DNA of 64,000 nucleotides. Source: Pseudohongiella sp. O18. GTDB lineage: Bacteria > Pseudomonadota > Gammaproteobacteria > Pseudomonadales > Pseudohongiellaceae. The translations under genes and the position numbers were made by a program. Below the pieces are notes generated by a model. That model saw nothing but the letters and a program-made list of their open reading frames with translations. It was not told the origin of the DNA and did no database searches. Where the stretch lies: the NCBI RefSeq assembly GCF_021729085.1, contig NZ_JAJSAR010000001.1, forward strand, positions 1,116,001-1,180,000, in the 5' to 3' direction. Each line of letters starts with the position of its first letter. Position 1 is the first letter of the stretch. This document shows, in pieces, positions 9,944 to 19,559 of this stretch.

Positions 9944-11517
9944 ATGTGATAGTCGTTCCAGCGCACCAGAAACTCATCGAAGCTGCTGTCTTCCGCGGCT
10001 TCGCCAGCTGTGTGTTCGTCTACTGAGTGTTGACTGGCCGCTTTGAATTCGGCCAGCCTTGCTGCGTCAATCGCACTTTCCTTGAAAAACTTCTGCGTGT
10101 TTTCCGAAGCCTGCATGCCAAATTTGCAGAACGGCATCTGTTGCGCTTTCATCATGGCGAGGATTTTGGCTGATGGCGTATTCTCAGGCTCGTCCACCTT
10201 GGCCTGCTGCTGGCTCAAGGCTGAATTGTAAGCGGCAGTGTCATGCGCTGAGTCAAGCAGGTTGGCGCTATGCCGTATATCGCCAAGGAGCTGTGTGGCC
10301 CACTGTTGCAGTGAAATTGCTTCGCCCTCGCGGGTCAGCATCAACCCGGGCTCGCGCCCCCTATTCACTGTCAGTGACAGATTCTTCTCGATCTCCCGGT
10401 TCTCGGCCTGATGGCACTCGGGGCTTTCCGCGAGCAGGCAATACAGCAGAAATGCATCAAGGAAATGAATCTGCTCGGCATCAATGCCAAGTGGCAGAAA
10501 GGGATTGAGATCGAGTGCGCGGACTTCGATGTACTGGATGCCGCCTGCCTTGAGCAATTGCAGGGGGCGCTGACCGCCTTCGCCGACCCGCTTTGGTCGA
10601 ATGGTTGCATAGAACTCATTCTCGAGCTGCAGCAGGTTGGTGTTCATCTGCAGTCGCTTGCCGCTGGCATCAGTTGCGCCGATCTGCTCGTAGGGCGGGT
10701 AGGGCGTAATCAGTGCGCTGTACAGGCTGTCGATATAATTGTTCAGGTCGTTGTAACACACGAATATCGAACGCTGCGCATCACTTTTGTAACCCAGGTC
10801 GCCCATCCGCAGGCAGGTGGCATGGGGTTTGTAAAGTGTCCACTCATCGAGTTCCTGTAAATCATGCGGGCGATCTTTGGTAAAGCACTTGCACACTGCC
10901 GGGGACGCACCGAACAGGTAAACCAGCAACCAGGAGTAACGGTGAAAGTTGCGGATCAGATGCAGGTAGTTCCGGGTGCGGAATGTCTGCAGATCTTCTG
11001 AGCTGCCCTGCATTTCCCGGTACTGTTCCCAGAAATTGTCTGGCATCGAAAAATTGTAGTGGATGCCGGCGATGGTCTGCATCAGTCGCCCGTAGCGGTG
11101 ACCCAGGCCCTCCCGATAGAGAGTCTTGAGTTGCCCCATGTTGGAGCTGCCATAACGGGCCAGCGGGATCTGCTCGTCGCTTTCTATAAGGCAGGGCATG
11201 CTGGATACCCACAGCCGTTCACCGTCAGGCAGATTGGAGTACACATATTTGTGCAGATCGCCCAGGAACGACAGGGTCTCGGTAATGGAATCCGAGACGG
11301 GTGTAATCAGCTCCAGCAGCGCTTCTGAATAATCCGTGGTGATGTACGGGTGCGTAAATGCCGAGCCCAGCGCGCGAGGATGTTCCGTCTGGGCCAGGCG
11401 ACCGTCTGGTGTCACGCGCAGGCTTTCTTTTTCGATGCCGCGATGGATATTGGCCCAGGTGGACTTGAAGGCCGGCAACCTGAAACGATCTAGGGATTCC
11501 TGCAGTGTATCGGACAA
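9940..11517 (-). CDS. gshA: Glutamate-cysteine ligase
   Basis: The 525-residue protein has the length and blocks of the proteobacterial GshA type: IHRGIEKESLRVTPDGRLA near the N terminus, FTHPYITTDYSEALLELITP, the GIHYNFSMPDNFW segment, and IQYIEVRALDLNPFLPLG. It makes gamma-glutamylcysteine, the first step of glutathione synthesis. A minus-strand TATAAT (11563-11558) upstream may be its -10 box, but I see no good -35. It sits downstream of pckA on the same strand with 68 bases between them that hold a GCGCCAG/CTGGCGC hairpin. Confidence 0.96.
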   Translation of the reverse strand: MSDTLQESLDRFRLPAFKSTWANIHRGIEKESLRVTPDGRLAQTEHPRALGSAFTHPYITTDYSEALLELITPVSDSITETLSFLGDLHKYVYSNLPDGERLWVSSMPCLIESDEQIPLARYGSSNMGQLKTLYREGLGHRYGRLMQTIAGIHYNFSMPDNFWEQYREMQGSSEDLQTFRTRNYLHLIRNFHRYSWLLVYLFGASPAVCKCFTKDRPHDLQELDEWTLYKPHATCLRMGDLGYKSDAQRSIFVCYNDLNNYIDSLYSALITPYPPYEQIGATDASGKRLQMNTNLLQLENEFYATIRPKRVGEGGQRPLQLLKAGGIQYIEVRALDLNPFLPLGIDAEQIHFLDAFLLYCLLAESPECHQAENREIEKNLSLTVNRGREPGLMLTREGEAISLQQWATQLLGDIRHSANLLDSAHDTAAYNSALSQQQAKVDEPENTPSAKILAMMKAQQMPFCKFGMQASENTQKFFKESAIDAARLAEFKAASQHSVDEHTAGEAAEDSSFDEFLVRWNDYHI

Positions 11518-11585
11518 AATATCAGCCTCTTCTGCGCCAGTAATGCGCTGGCGCCGTATTATAGACCACCTGATGCCTGCTTTGG

Positions 11586-13160
11586 CTAGCTCGCCTGCGG
11601 GCCGGCTGACACAATGGCTTCCGAAACCTTGAACCGCTTGAAGTTGTTGCGGAACTGATCAATCAGGTCGGCCGCCTTGGCATCGTAACGTGACGGATCT
11701 GCCCAGGTGTCTTTCGGGTTCAGCAGTGCACTGTCGACTCCGGGTACGGATGTCGGAATGGTCAGGTTGATGCCATCGAGATGTGTGGTTTCCGCATTTC
11801 GCAGGGCACCTGTCTGAATGGCATGCAGAATCGCACGGGTAACAGGAATTTTGAAGCGCTTGCCAACGCCGTGAGGGCCACCTGTCCAGCCGGTATTAAC
11901 CAGATACACCTGGCTGTTGAACTCGGCAATGCGTTTGATCAGCAGCTCAGCGTAGACGCCCGCCGGTCGTGGGAAGAAAGGCGCGCCAAAACAGGTTGAA
12001 AAGGTGGACTTGATGCCATCACCTGCACCCACTTCGGTGGAGCCAACCAGGGCGGTGTAGCCGCTGAGAAAATGATAGGCGGCAGCTTCTGGCGTCAGGA
12101 TTGACACTGGAGGCAGCACGCCCGTCAGGTCGCAGGTTAAGAATACGATCGATTTGGGTTCACCGGCACGGTTTTCTGCCACGCGCTTGGGGATATGGGT
12201 CAGCGGATAACAGGCGCGGGTATTTTGAGTCAGGCTGGTGTCGGCATAATCAGCCTGACGCGATTTCTCGTCGATGACAACATTCTCGATCACGGATCCG
12301 AACTTGATCGCATCCCAGATAACTGGCTCATTTTCCTGGCTCAGATCAATACACTTGGCGTAGCAACCACCTTCCAGATTGAACACGGTGCCTTTACCCC
12401 AGCCGTGCTCGTCATCACCAATCAGGTAACGTGCTGGGTCTGCAGACAGGGTGGTTTTGCCGGTGCCAGACAGTCCAAAGAACAGGCAGACATCACCGTC
12501 TTCACCGACGTTGGCAGAGCAGTGCATGGGCAACACGTCTTTTTCTGGTAACAGGAAGTTCTGTACCGAGAACATCGATTTTTTCATCTCGCCAGCGTAA
12601 CGCATGCCTGCCAGCAGCACCTTGCGCTGTGCAAAGTTGATGATTACTGCCCCGTCCGAGTTGGTGCCGTCGCGGCCAGGGTCACAGACAAATTCCGGTG
12701 CGCTGAGAATCTGCCAGACTGCCTTGTCTTTCGGGTTGTAGTTGTCCGGTGATTTGATGAACAGCGTGCTGCCAAACAGGCAGTGCCAGGCATACTGCGC
12801 ATTCACCTGTACGGGAATGTAGTGTTCTGGGTCTGATCCGACGTGCAGATCCGCAATAAAAACGTCTTTATCCGACATATAGTCACTGACACGCTGCCAC
12901 AGGGCGTCAAACTTTGCCGGATCAAAGGGCTGGTTGACGGCGCCCCAGTCGATCAGGCCTTCTGAGGCTGACTCTTTTACGATGAAGCGATCCTTGGGGC
13001 TGCGGCCAGTGCGCTGTCCTGTCGTGACCACCAGGGCACCATTGTCGGCCAGCGTGCCTTCATTCCGCTGCAAAGCAATTTCGATCAGTCGGGCGGGAGC
13101 GAGGTTTTTGTAGATCGTGCGTGTAGCGTCCTGCGTAATGTCCTGCGTAATGGTAGTCAT
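11586..13160 (-). CDS. pckA: Phosphoenolpyruvate carboxykinase (ATP)
   Basis: The 524-residue enzyme converts oxaloacetate to phosphoenolpyruvate for gluconeogenesis. It shows the kinase-1a nucleotide loop [13 protein letters not shown], the metal-binding GDDEHGWG, and [14 protein letters not shown], all diagnostic of ATP-type PEPCK. The length is normal. It is one of a run of minus-strand genes (yrfG, hslR, pckA, gshA), a neighbourhood with hslR and yrfG that I recognise from other gammaproteobacteria. Confidence 0.97.
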   Translation of the reverse strand: MTTITQDITQDATRTIYKNLAPARLIEIALQRNEGTLADNGALVVTTGQRTGRSPKDRFIVKESASEGLIDWGAVNQPFDPAKFDALWQRVSDYMSDKDVFIADLHVGSDPEHYIPVQVNAQYAWHCLFGSTLFIKSPDNYNPKDKAVWQILSAPEFVCDPGRDGTNSDGAVIINFAQRKVLLAGMRYAGEMKKSMFSVQNFLLPEKDVLPMHCSANVGEDGDVCLFFGLSGTGKTTLSADPARYLIGDDEHGWGKGTVFNLEGGCYAKCIDLSQENEPVIWDAIKFGSVIENVVIDEKSRQADYADTSLTQNTRACYPLTHIPKRVAENRAGEPKSIVFLTCDLTGVLPPVSILTPEAAAYHFLSGYTALVGSTEVGAGDGIKSTFSTCFGAPFFPRPAGVYAELLIKRIAEFNSQVYLVNTGWTGGPHGVGKRFKIPVTRAILHAIQTGALRNAETTHLDGINLTIPTSVPGVDSALLNPKDTWADPSRYDAKAADLIDQFRNNFKRFKVSEAIVSAGPQAS

Positions 13161-13283
13161 ACGTTACCTTCCTGGACTGCTTGCATCGGGATGAGGGATC
13201 GTCGGCATTATGCCAAAAAAGCTCAGGTGATCATACTGTGATTATCATGGGTCATTCACGCCGTATCGCGTCAGCGCAATGGC

Positions 13284-13685
13284 CTAAAAGCGGCCCTTCA
13301 TGGCCTGTCGCAGGCGACGGTCTTTTTTGTTGGGTTTTTCACTTGAGAAAGGTCCGGCTGACTGCATTTTTCGAAGCTCTGCCAGGCGCTGGCGCTCGCG
13401 AATACTTTCTTCGGTCTCCTCATAAAGCTGCTGCGCCTCGGGAGCACCTCGCCGTTGTTCGGAAAGCTTGAGCACTGTCATGATGCGATCATCCCAGCCC
13501 TGACGCACCTTGATAATCGTACCGACCCCTATTTCCTTGCCAGGCTTGGGTTTCTGGCCGTCAATTTCCACTTTGCCGCCTTCTATGGCGGTTTTGGCAA
13601 GAGCCCGTGTTTTGAAAAGTCGCGCGGCCCACAGCCATTTGTCCAGTCTGACTTTGGCGGGCGCGTTGTTAACCTGGTCTGACAT
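13284..13685 (-). CDS. hslR: Heat-shock ribosome-associated protein Hsp15 (S4 domain)
   Basis: The 133-residue protein begins with an S4 RNA-binding domain (VRLDKWLWAARLFKTRALAKT at about residues 12-32, then GGKVEIDGQKPKPGKEI) and ends in a basic tail rich in Lys/Arg. This is the Hsp15 layout. Hsp15 binds 50S subunits that still carry peptidyl-tRNA after premature dissociation. It lies 27 bases downstream of yrfG on the same strand, consistent with a yrfG-hslR operon. Confidence 0.93.
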   Translation of the reverse strand: MSDQVNNAPAKVRLDKWLWAARLFKTRALAKTAIEGGKVEIDGQKPKPGKEIGVGTIIKVRQGWDDRIMTVLKLSEQRRGAPEAQQLYEETEESIRERQRLAELRKMQSAGPFSSEKPNKKDRRLRQAMKGRF

Positions 13686-13712
13686 GGATATTAGTTTTGT
13701 CTCTATTGCTGA

Positions 13713-14390
13713 TCAGTTGGCAGAAACCGCTTCAGTTGCCTGAGGCATGATATCGATAAAGTGGCGTACCTGGTAGAACTCGCCCTGTTCAACGGGCGGG
13801 CGCTGACTGTCTGGCTGCTCAATGGCATACAGATGCGCTATGCCCTCTCGCTGGGCCTGTCTCAGCACATTGAGATTGTCATCGAATAGCGCGGTGCGTG
13901 CAGGCAGGAATGGGTGTTGCTGGCGCAACTGCTCCCAGAAACCGTGGTTCTCTTTGGCTTTGCCCAGGGAATGTGAGCTGATGGTTGCGTCGAAGTAGTC
14001 ACCTATTCTGGTGTGATCGAGCTTCAGGTTTAGGCTGCCAGGGTGCGCATTGGTGACCAGCAGCAGTTGTTTTTCCAGTTGTTTGAGGCGTTGCAGGAAT
14101 TCGGGAACGTGCTGCCGTACCGCAATCTTGTGACGCAGCTCGTCTTTCATCTTCTGGATGTCCAGCTGCAGGGTGCTCGACCAGTAGTCAATGCAGTACC
14201 AGTTGAGCTGTCCGTGCAGGTTGCGGTATTGCTCGCTTAGTCGTGCCCACGCCTCCTGCTGCGACAGGCCGATTCGGGCGCCCCAGGTGGCAGGAACCAG
14301 ATGTTCCCAGAAATAGTTGTCAAAGTGCAGATCGAGCAGGGTGCCGTCCATGTCGAATATGACAGTATCGATGTCTTGCCAGTTGATCAT
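13713..14390 (-). CDS. yrfG: GMP/IMP nucleotidase YrfG (HAD family)
   Basis: A HAD-superfamily hydrolase with motif I DTVIFDMDGTLLDLHFDNYF, motif II VTNAHP and motif IV LFDDNLNVL. The DMDGTLLDLHFDN variant and the WYCIDYWSSTL block are typical of YrfG, a purine 5'-nucleotidase. I chose the ATG at 14390 (MINWQDID, 225 residues). The frame extends to 14459, but those 23 residues look non-conserved; no strong ribosome site separates the options. Confidence 0.9.
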   Translation of the reverse strand: MINWQDIDTVIFDMDGTLLDLHFDNYFWEHLVPATWGARIGLSQQEAWARLSEQYRNLHGQLNWYCIDYWSSTLQLDIQKMKDELRHKIAVRQHVPEFLQRLKQLEKQLLLVTNAHPGSLNLKLDHTRIGDYFDATISSHSLGKAKENHGFWEQLRQQHPFLPARTALFDDNLNVLRQAQREGIAHLYAIEQPDSQRPPVEQGEFYQVRHFIDIMPQATEAVSAN

Positions 14391-14531
14391 AGTACTTGCT
14401 TGATGGTTCGTTTGGAGTTGTACACCATTTAATGACATGGGTGCGCCAGTTGCAAGCATGGCGATCTCCCGCAGCGGTGCGCCGAATGGGAATTGTTAGC
14501 AATACATTTGTAACAGTCGGTTGAGTATTGC

Positions 14532-14560
14532 TTGAATCTGTAACACCCAAGGAATATAGT
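14532..14560 (+). promoter_or_regulatory. Predicted sigma-70 promoter of the TonB-dependent receptor
   Basis: TTGAAT (14532-14537) and TATAGT (14555-14560) are separated by 17 bases. They lie about 110 bases before the receptor ATG. No Fur-like palindrome was recognised around them, so iron control is not indicated. Confidence 0.55.
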
Positions 14561-14672
14561 CAATTTCGGTCATGACAGTCAGCAGTCGTCGTCGATTCCA
14601 CGCGGTAGCTGTATCAGTGGTGCTTTACGGACCATTCGAGTAGAAAAACAATAACTACAGGAGCGTGACCAC

Positions 14673-17600
14673 ATGCAAAATGTCTACAAAGGCAGGCGTC
14701 ATTCTTTGGCGCTGGCCATCATGCTTGCGAGCGCCGCGGTCCCGATCGCTGCCCAGGAAGCAGAAATCGAAGAAGTCATCGTAACAGGTTCACTTATCAG
14801 GGGAACCCCGGTTGACACCGCACTGCCCGTTGAGGTCTTCTCAGCAGCCGAACTTCTGGAGACCGGTAGTCCCACAGCTCTCGAATTCGCCAAAACCCTC
14901 ACTTCAGGTGGTCCCATCACCGGTGAGGCGTATTATTTTGGTGGTTCAGGCAATACCGGTAATGTCAGTTTCAACCTGCGAGGGATTGGCTCTGACAAAA
15001 CTCTGACCCTGTTTAACGGACGCCGGACCCCACAGAACTCCTCACTGTTTCCGTCATCAGTGACCTCTCGCATAGAAATACTGAAAGATGGCGCTGCCGT
15101 GACTTACGGTGCGGACGCCACCGGTGGAGTCGTCAACTTCATCACCGAAGACAGTTTTTCGGGATTTGAGCTGAGCTCATCCTACAAAGGCGGATTCGAT
15201 TCCGACGGTGACTGGAATGTCACTGGTAAAGCCGGCTGGGATGTTGGTGACAGTAATATTCTGGTGGCAGCTGAGTGGGATCACCGCTCACGCTTACAGA
15301 CCAAGGACAGGGATTTTTCCAGCCTGCCTTACGGTGTTAACCCGGCGCCATGGTCGGGGCTGACCAACCTGGCGGGCTGGGTGCCCAGAGCGACGCTACC
15401 CTCTAATCCTGGCCTGACGGCAAACTCGGAGTGGGGCACGCCGCTGGGGCTGGTGTCAGACTTTACACCAGAGTCATGTAATGCGGTGGGTGGTATTTAC
15501 GTCAACGCATTCACTTGTAACTATGGCTATATTCCGTATTACAACGTGGTTGAGGAAAACGAAATCTATCGCCTGTTTGGCCAGGTAACCACGCAAATGT
15601 CGGACAATCTCGAGTTCTACGCGAGAGCAGCGTATGGCCGGGTTCACACGCCAGAGGCCTATGGCTCACCATCGCAGCCAGTAGTCCGCGGGCCGGCACA
15701 GACCTCAGGTCTGACCTATCAGCTATATGTGCCAACCACCAACCCATTTGTACAGGAGTTCGCACAGCGCACTGGCTGGGCCAGCAACCCCCTGTTTGGT
15801 TTGACGCGCGGCTTTACACCCATCACCTATCGTGCCTTTGCGCACGGTGGTAATGACACCTGGGCGGGTCCCGGTCTGCACAGTACACCGAACGAAAACG
15901 AAAGCCGAAACTGGCATATCTCGACCGGCTTTACCGGTGAGTTGGCTAACGACATAAGCTGGGATCTGGCCTTTACCTACAACCAGTCGGATATCCGCAG
16001 CTCTGCACCGGACATCATGGGTGCAAGAGTACAGCAGGCGCTGAACGGCTTTGGTGGGCCGAACTGTAATGCGCCGGATCTGGACCCTAACCGCCTGGGA
16101 ACTCAAAACCCTGCGCTGGCCGGTGTTGGCGACTGTATGTGGTACAACCCGTTTGCCTCCAACTTTGCCAGTCAGCCCGAGCTGGGTCTGCCGAACCCGG
16201 CATTTGATCCATCTCTGCAGAACCCGCTGGAGCTGCGTCAGTGGCTGTTTAATGATCGCTACGGAGAAACCACTGCCTGGAGCGCCACAGTAGATCTGGT
16301 ATTCAGTGGCTTGACGCCCATTGAGCTGCCCGGCGGTAATATTGCCTGGGGTGCCGGTGTTCAGTACCGGGACAGCCGCAACCGTCAGACAGTGCCAGAC
16401 CCCATCTATAACGGCGCTATGCCCTGTTTCTGGGATGAGCAGACACCACGGGATCCAACTGATCCTGAGTACAATGGCTGTACGCCAGATGGTCCTGGCC
16501 CGTTCTTCTTCTTTGGTATCAACCCGCCAGACTCCACCAGCCAGCAGCAGGAATCGGCGTTTGCTGAATTCAGCCTGCCACTGCTGGATCGTCTGAACAT
16601 GACTGCAGCGGTTCGTCACGAGCGTTTCAGTGGTGACCTCGATGCAACGGTGTACAAGGTTTCAGGCAAGTACGATATTACCGATAACCTGTCGTTCCGC
16701 GGATCATACGGCACCAACTATCAGGCGCCAGGCGCAGGTCTGAACCCGGGTGAAGTTAACGTAGGTGTCAACAGCTACACGATTGCGGGTGGTGACTGGC
16801 GTGGCGCGACCACGGTGACGGCGACCGGTATCGAGCCAGAAACTGCAACGGTATGGAATACCGGCTTTATCTGGCAATCGGAAGGCTTTGATGCCGGCCA
16901 CGACTTCCAGTTCATTGTGGACTACTTCAGTATTGAAACCGAAGATGAACTTGGCCTGCTGGCATCAGCCAACACTATTGCCAGCTCGGTGTTCAGCATC
17001 CCGCCACCCGGACAGACCAATGTGCCCAGCAACCGGACGGCGCTGGCGGACTGTTCACACCCATTGATCGGGCGTGTTCAGTTCAATGGCGGCACCTGTA
17101 CCCAGGGTGTCACGACAGCCAACGACTTCGCCGCGATTACTACCGAGTTCGGTAATGGCCCAGGCCAGCTGACAGAAGGCTTTGATGTACAGGCGAACTA
17201 CAGCTTCCCGGCTTTTGCTGGCGACATGCGGCTCGGTCTAACGCTGACCAAGGTTGAGAAGTTTGAGTTTGGCGAAACCACGCTGGACGGTTTCCTGCTC
17301 GATCCGGGCGATGACCGTCTGGGAACATTGAACTTCGCAACCATTGCGCAGGCAGCACCTGAATGGCGTGCCAACGTCAACATCAACTACGGTCAGGGAG
17401 ACCATAACTTCCGTCTGGTGATCGGCTACATTGATGGCGTCAAGGATGAGCGTTACTACAATGCTGATGGCACCATTAACGAGGCGGCCCTGGTTCCCAG
17501 TGGCTTCCAGCCAGGTACTACGACGCCGTTTGAGCCTTCCTACTATGGTGTTGATCCGGGCGGCTGGCTGGCCGGTGATTTCCACTGGATATGGGATCAC

Positions 17601-17741
17601 GAATGGGCAAGTTTCACTGCGTCCATCAACAACATCACAGATGAAGATCCGCCGGCGTCACGTCAGGAGTTTGGCTACGATCCGAGGATCGGTAACCCGC
17701 TGGGCAGGACGTTTGAGGTGGGTATACGTAAGACGTTCTGA
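14673..17741 (+). CDS. TonB-dependent outer-membrane receptor
   Basis: The 1,022-residue protein begins with a signal peptide (cleavage near IAAQEA) followed by the TonB box-like EIEEVIVTGSLI. The plug domain covers about residues 40-160 (NLRGIGSDKTLTLFNGRR; VTYGADATGGVVNFIT). A long beta-barrel follows, ending in FEVGIRKTF with the terminal aromatic residue needed for outer-membrane assembly. The start is supported by AGGAG about 10 bases upstream. The length and the barrel, with Cys pairs in extracellular-type loops, fit the large receptors of marine bacteria that import oligosaccharides, peptides or similar substrates. The substrate cannot be told from sequence. A strong terminator follows. 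Confidence 0.93.
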   Translation: MQNVYKGRRHSLALAIMLASAAVPIAAQEAEIEEVIVTGSLIRGTPVDTALPVEVFSAAELLETGSPTALEFAKTLTSGGPITGEAYYFGGSGNTGNVSFNLRGIGSDKTLTLFNGRRTPQNSSLFPSSVTSRIEILKDGAAVTYGADATGGVVNFITEDSFSGFELSSSYKGGFDSDGDWNVTGKAGWDVGDSNILVAAEWDHRSRLQTKDRDFSSLPYGVNPAPWSGLTNLAGWVPRATLPSNPGLTANSEWGTPLGLVSDFTPESCNAVGGIYVNAFTCNYGYIPYYNVVEENEIYRLFGQVTTQMSDNLEFYARAAYGRVHTPEAYGSPSQPVVRGPAQTSGLTYQLYVPTTNPFVQEFAQRTGWASNPLFGLTRGFTPITYRAFAHGGNDTWAGPGLHSTPNENESRNWHISTGFTGELANDISWDLAFTYNQSDIRSSAPDIMGARVQQALNGFGGPNCNAPDLDPNRLGTQNPALAGVGDCMWYNPFASNFASQPELGLPNPAFDPSLQNPLELRQWLFNDRYGETTAWSATVDLVFSGLTPIELPGGNIAWGAGVQYRDSRNRQTVPDPIYNGAMPCFWDEQTPRDPTDPEYNGCTPDGPGPFFFFGINPPDSTSQQQESAFAEFSLPLLDRLNMTAAVRHERFSGDLDATVYKVSGKYDITDNLSFRGSYGTNYQAPGAGLNPGEVNVGVNSYTIAGGDWRGATTVTATGIEPETATVWNTGFIWQSEGFDAGHDFQFIVDYFSIETEDELGLLASANTIASSVFSIPPPGQTNVPSNRTALADCSHPLIGRVQFNGGTCTQGVTTANDFAAITTEFGNGPGQLTEGFDVQANYSFPAFAGDMRLGLTLTKVEKFEFGETTLDGFLLDPGDDRLGTLNFATIAQAAPEWRANVNINYGQGDHNFRLVIGYIDGVKDERYYNADGTINEAALVPSGFQPGTTTPFEPSYYGVDPGGWLAGDFHWIWDHEWASFTASINNITDEDPPASRQEFGYDPRIGNPLGRTFEVGIRKTF

Positions 17742-17756
17742 TGTATTGATCGAGGG

Positions 17757-17788
17757 AAAAGCGCAGCTTCGGCTGCGCTTTTTTTTTT
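17757..17788 (+). terminator. Strong intrinsic terminator after the TonB receptor
   Basis: The stem GCGCAGC/GCTGCGC closes on a TTCG tetraloop and is followed by ten T residues (17779-17788). It sits 15 bases after the receptor stop codon and marks the transcript as monocistronic. Confidence 0.92.
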
Positions 17789-17897
17789 CTGTCTTGCTTT
17801 CGAAACCTGATCGAGTCAGCCTGTTACCGTCAGCTACGGTGTTAAACTCCGCTTGATAGGGTTCGATGGGACGTCTACTTTACGGGAGAGGTTTACC

Positions 17898-18842
17898 ATG
17901 ACTGCCGAGTCACTTTTAGTCAGGCTATCTGTCTTGCTGTTTTGCTTGTTTCCGAGCCTTGCCACGGGACAGGATCAGTTCGATGGCGTAGAGCTTTCAT
18001 CAATACACGTGGCGGGTAGTGTCTATATGATTCAACGACCTGGGGGTGGTGGCAATGTTGGGGCCATGGTCGGCCCGGAGGGTGTGCTTTTGGTGGATTC
18101 CCTGTTCGCGCCGCTATCCGATAAGCTCGTGGCAGCTGTTCAACAAGTCAGCGATGCTGAGATTCGCTTTCTGATTAACACACACATCCATATTGATCAC
18201 ATTGGTGGCAATCAGAATCTGGCCGAAATGGGCGTGCTAATCTTTGCGTCCGACAATACCCGGCACAGGTTTCTTGAGCAACGAAATCGATTTCCAAGAA
18301 ACGGGGGGACATTCATCCCGGCACAACCGGAGGCCGCAAGGCCCGTCGTCACATTCAATGACCGGCTCAGCTTTCATCTGAACGGCGAAGAGATTCAGGC
18401 TTTTCTCGTTCCGCCTGCGCACACCGATGGAGACATATTTGTCTACTTTCCACAGTCGGATGTGCTCCACTTGGGTGATGTGTACAGGACAACCAGCTAC
18501 CCCATAATCGATGTCTATAACGGTGGCAGTCTTGCGGGTACTGTTGAAGCGATCAACATGGCCATACGGCTCGCTGGTCCAGATACAAAGGTCATCCCTG
18601 GCCATGGGTTGGATGTTGTTGGCCGGGAAGCTCTCAAAGAGTTTCGCGATATGATTGTGGATATACAGGATCAGGTGCTAAATCTGATCCGCGATGGCAA
18701 AAATCTGGAAGAAGTGATCGCAGCACGGCCCACGGCTGAATATGATGCGGAATGGACCAGTGACCCTGGTTGGGGAGTGGAGGATTTTCTTCCAGTGGTC
18801 TACTCAGAGCTCGGTGGGTCTGGGCGGCTGCAGGACAGGTGA
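17898..18842 (+). CDS. Secreted metallo-beta-lactamase-fold hydrolase
   Basis: The 314-residue protein has a signal peptide (about residues 1-24, cleavage near ATGQD). It carries the metal-binding HIHIDH motif at residues 96-101, later PPAHTDGDIFVYF, the LHLGDVY aspartate block and IPGHG. These supply the di-zinc ligands of the MBL fold. I chose ATG 17898 because GGAGAG lies 9 bases upstream and the signal peptide starts there. The combination fits periplasmic MBL-fold proteins (quinoprotein relay/SoxH-type annotations), which are not necessarily beta-lactamases. The substrate is unknown. It follows the receptor's terminator, so it needs its own promoter. Confidence 0.85.
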   Translation: MTAESLLVRLSVLLFCLFPSLATGQDQFDGVELSSIHVAGSVYMIQRPGGGGNVGAMVGPEGVLLVDSLFAPLSDKLVAAVQQVSDAEIRFLINTHIHIDHIGGNQNLAEMGVLIFASDNTRHRFLEQRNRFPRNGGTFIPAQPEAARPVVTFNDRLSFHLNGEEIQAFLVPPAHTDGDIFVYFPQSDVLHLGDVYRTTSYPIIDVYNGGSLAGTVEAINMAIRLAGPDTKVIPGHGLDVVGREALKEFRDMIVDIQDQVLNLIRDGKNLEEVIAARPTAEYDAEWTSDPGWGVEDFLPVVYSELGGSGRLQDR

Positions 18843-18857
18843 CTGCGAGTAGCTGCG

Positions 18858-18889
18858 ACATACAAAAAAGCCCCGCTAATGCGAGGCTT
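18858..18889. repeat. Distal copy of a 32-bp direct repeat (terminator half)
   Basis: These 32 bases (ACATACAAAAAAGCCCCGC... to GCGAGGCTT) are identical to 19044-19075, which forms the left side of the tRNA-Phe terminator. In this copy the right half of the hairpin is lost after GAGGCTT. The two copies are 186 bases apart. Confidence 0.9.
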
Positions 18890-19043
18890 CGGAATAGGGC
18901 AGTGGTTTGGTTTATGGGGCGGAAGAATCAGAAACAGCTTGGAGCTGTTTCTGACCCTTCGGGCTTCGCGCTGGCGCGCTCGTTGCAAACTACTGCGTAG
19001 TTTGTCGAACCAGGCGGTGGTTCTCATCCAGCCCCTGGACGCC
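18890..19043. other. Hairpin-rich spacer between the duplicated terminator sequences
   Basis: The segment holds two perfect inverted repeats: TCAGAAACAGC-TTGGA-GCTGTTTCTGA (18928-18954, 11-base stem) and CAAACTAC-TGC-GTAGTTTG (18986-19004, 8-base stem). A GCGC-rich palindromic stretch lies between them. No credible protein is encoded. It looks like a structured RNA or a small repeat element inserted downstream of the tRNA, transcribed with it if the first terminator is leaky. Confidence 0.5.
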
Positions 19044-19083
19044 ACATACAAAAAAGCCCCGCTAATGCGAGGCTTTTTGTATG
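19042..19083 (-). terminator. Intrinsic terminator of tRNA-Phe
   Basis: A near-perfect inverted repeat CCACATACAAAAA...GCCCCGC / GCGAGGC...TTTTTGTATGTGG with a TAAT loop directly abuts the CCA end of the tRNA gene. On the minus strand the stem is followed by U-rich sequence. The left arm is the 32-bp repeat that recurs at 18858. Confidence 0.85.
19044..19075. repeat. tRNA-proximal copy of the 32-bp direct repeat
   Basis: Identical to 18858-18889. Here it forms most of the tRNA-Phe terminator hairpin. The arrangement suggests that the terminator region was tandemly duplicated. Confidence 0.9.
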
Positions 19084-19159
19084 TGGTGCCCAGGGGCGGA
19101 ATCGAACCACCGACACGAGGATTTTCAATCCTCTGCTCTACCGACTGAGCTACCTGGGC
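19084..19159 (-). tRNA. tRNA-Phe (anticodon GAA)
   Basis: The 76-base gene on the minus strand folds as a cloverleaf: acceptor GCCCAGG/CCTGGGC, D-arm GCTC..GAGC, anticodon stem GAGGA/TCCTC with loop TTGAAAA giving anticodon GAA, T-arm GGTGG-TTCGATT-CCGCC, discriminator A and an encoded CCA. No integrase or attachment duplication is present. Confidence 0.98.
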
Positions 19160-19251
19160 GTAATTTGGCTGTCGTATGGCGACAAGGCGCGTATTAAAAC
19201 CGTTGCGGCTGCCGGAGTCAAGTCTCTGAACGGGATTTGATGGGCAATTTT

Positions 19252-19521
19252 CTATTCCGGCGCGACGTACCCGCTGGCAGTATCAAAGTCTTCATTATTG
19301 AAAAATTTGTCCATTTGCGCCTGCAGGTACTTACGGTCGTCGGCGCTGGCCATGCTCAGGTGTTTTTCGTTGATCAGCATGACCTGCTGCTTCTGCCAGT
19401 CCTGCCAGGCCTGGGCGGAAACAGACTCGAATATCTCCTGGCCTTTGGGACCCGGATAGGGTGGCATTGCCAACCCCTGAAGTTCTTTCTGGTACTTCTT
19501 GCAGAAAACAGTGCGGGACAT
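19252..19521 (-). CDS. yggX: Probable Fe(2+)-trafficking protein YggX
   Basis: The 89-residue protein matches the YggX family over its whole length: [17 protein letters not shown] with the conserved Cys7, [20 protein letters not shown], and [11 protein letters not shown]. YggX protects iron-sulfur proteins from oxidative damage. It lies 38 bases after mutY, an Fe-S glycosylase, in the conserved order asmA-mutY-yggX. Confidence 0.96.
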   Translation of the reverse strand: MSRTVFCKKYQKELQGLAMPPYPGPKGQEIFESVSAQAWQDWQKQQVMLINEKHLSMASADDRKYLQAQMDKFFNNEDFDTASGYVAPE

Positions 19522-19559
19522 GTTGTTCCTCTATGTCTTTATGATCTGAATAATCGTTT

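Noticed and set aside
18879-19148. Reading frame containing GGIEPPTRGFSI across tRNA-Phe
   Set aside because: This peptide is the spurious translation of the tRNA-Phe gene and its terminator, not a protein-coding gene.
19084-19159. tRNA-Phe as an integration site of a mobile element
   Set aside because: There is no integrase, no attachment duplication of the tRNA 3' end, and the downstream repeat is the terminator, not the tRNA.
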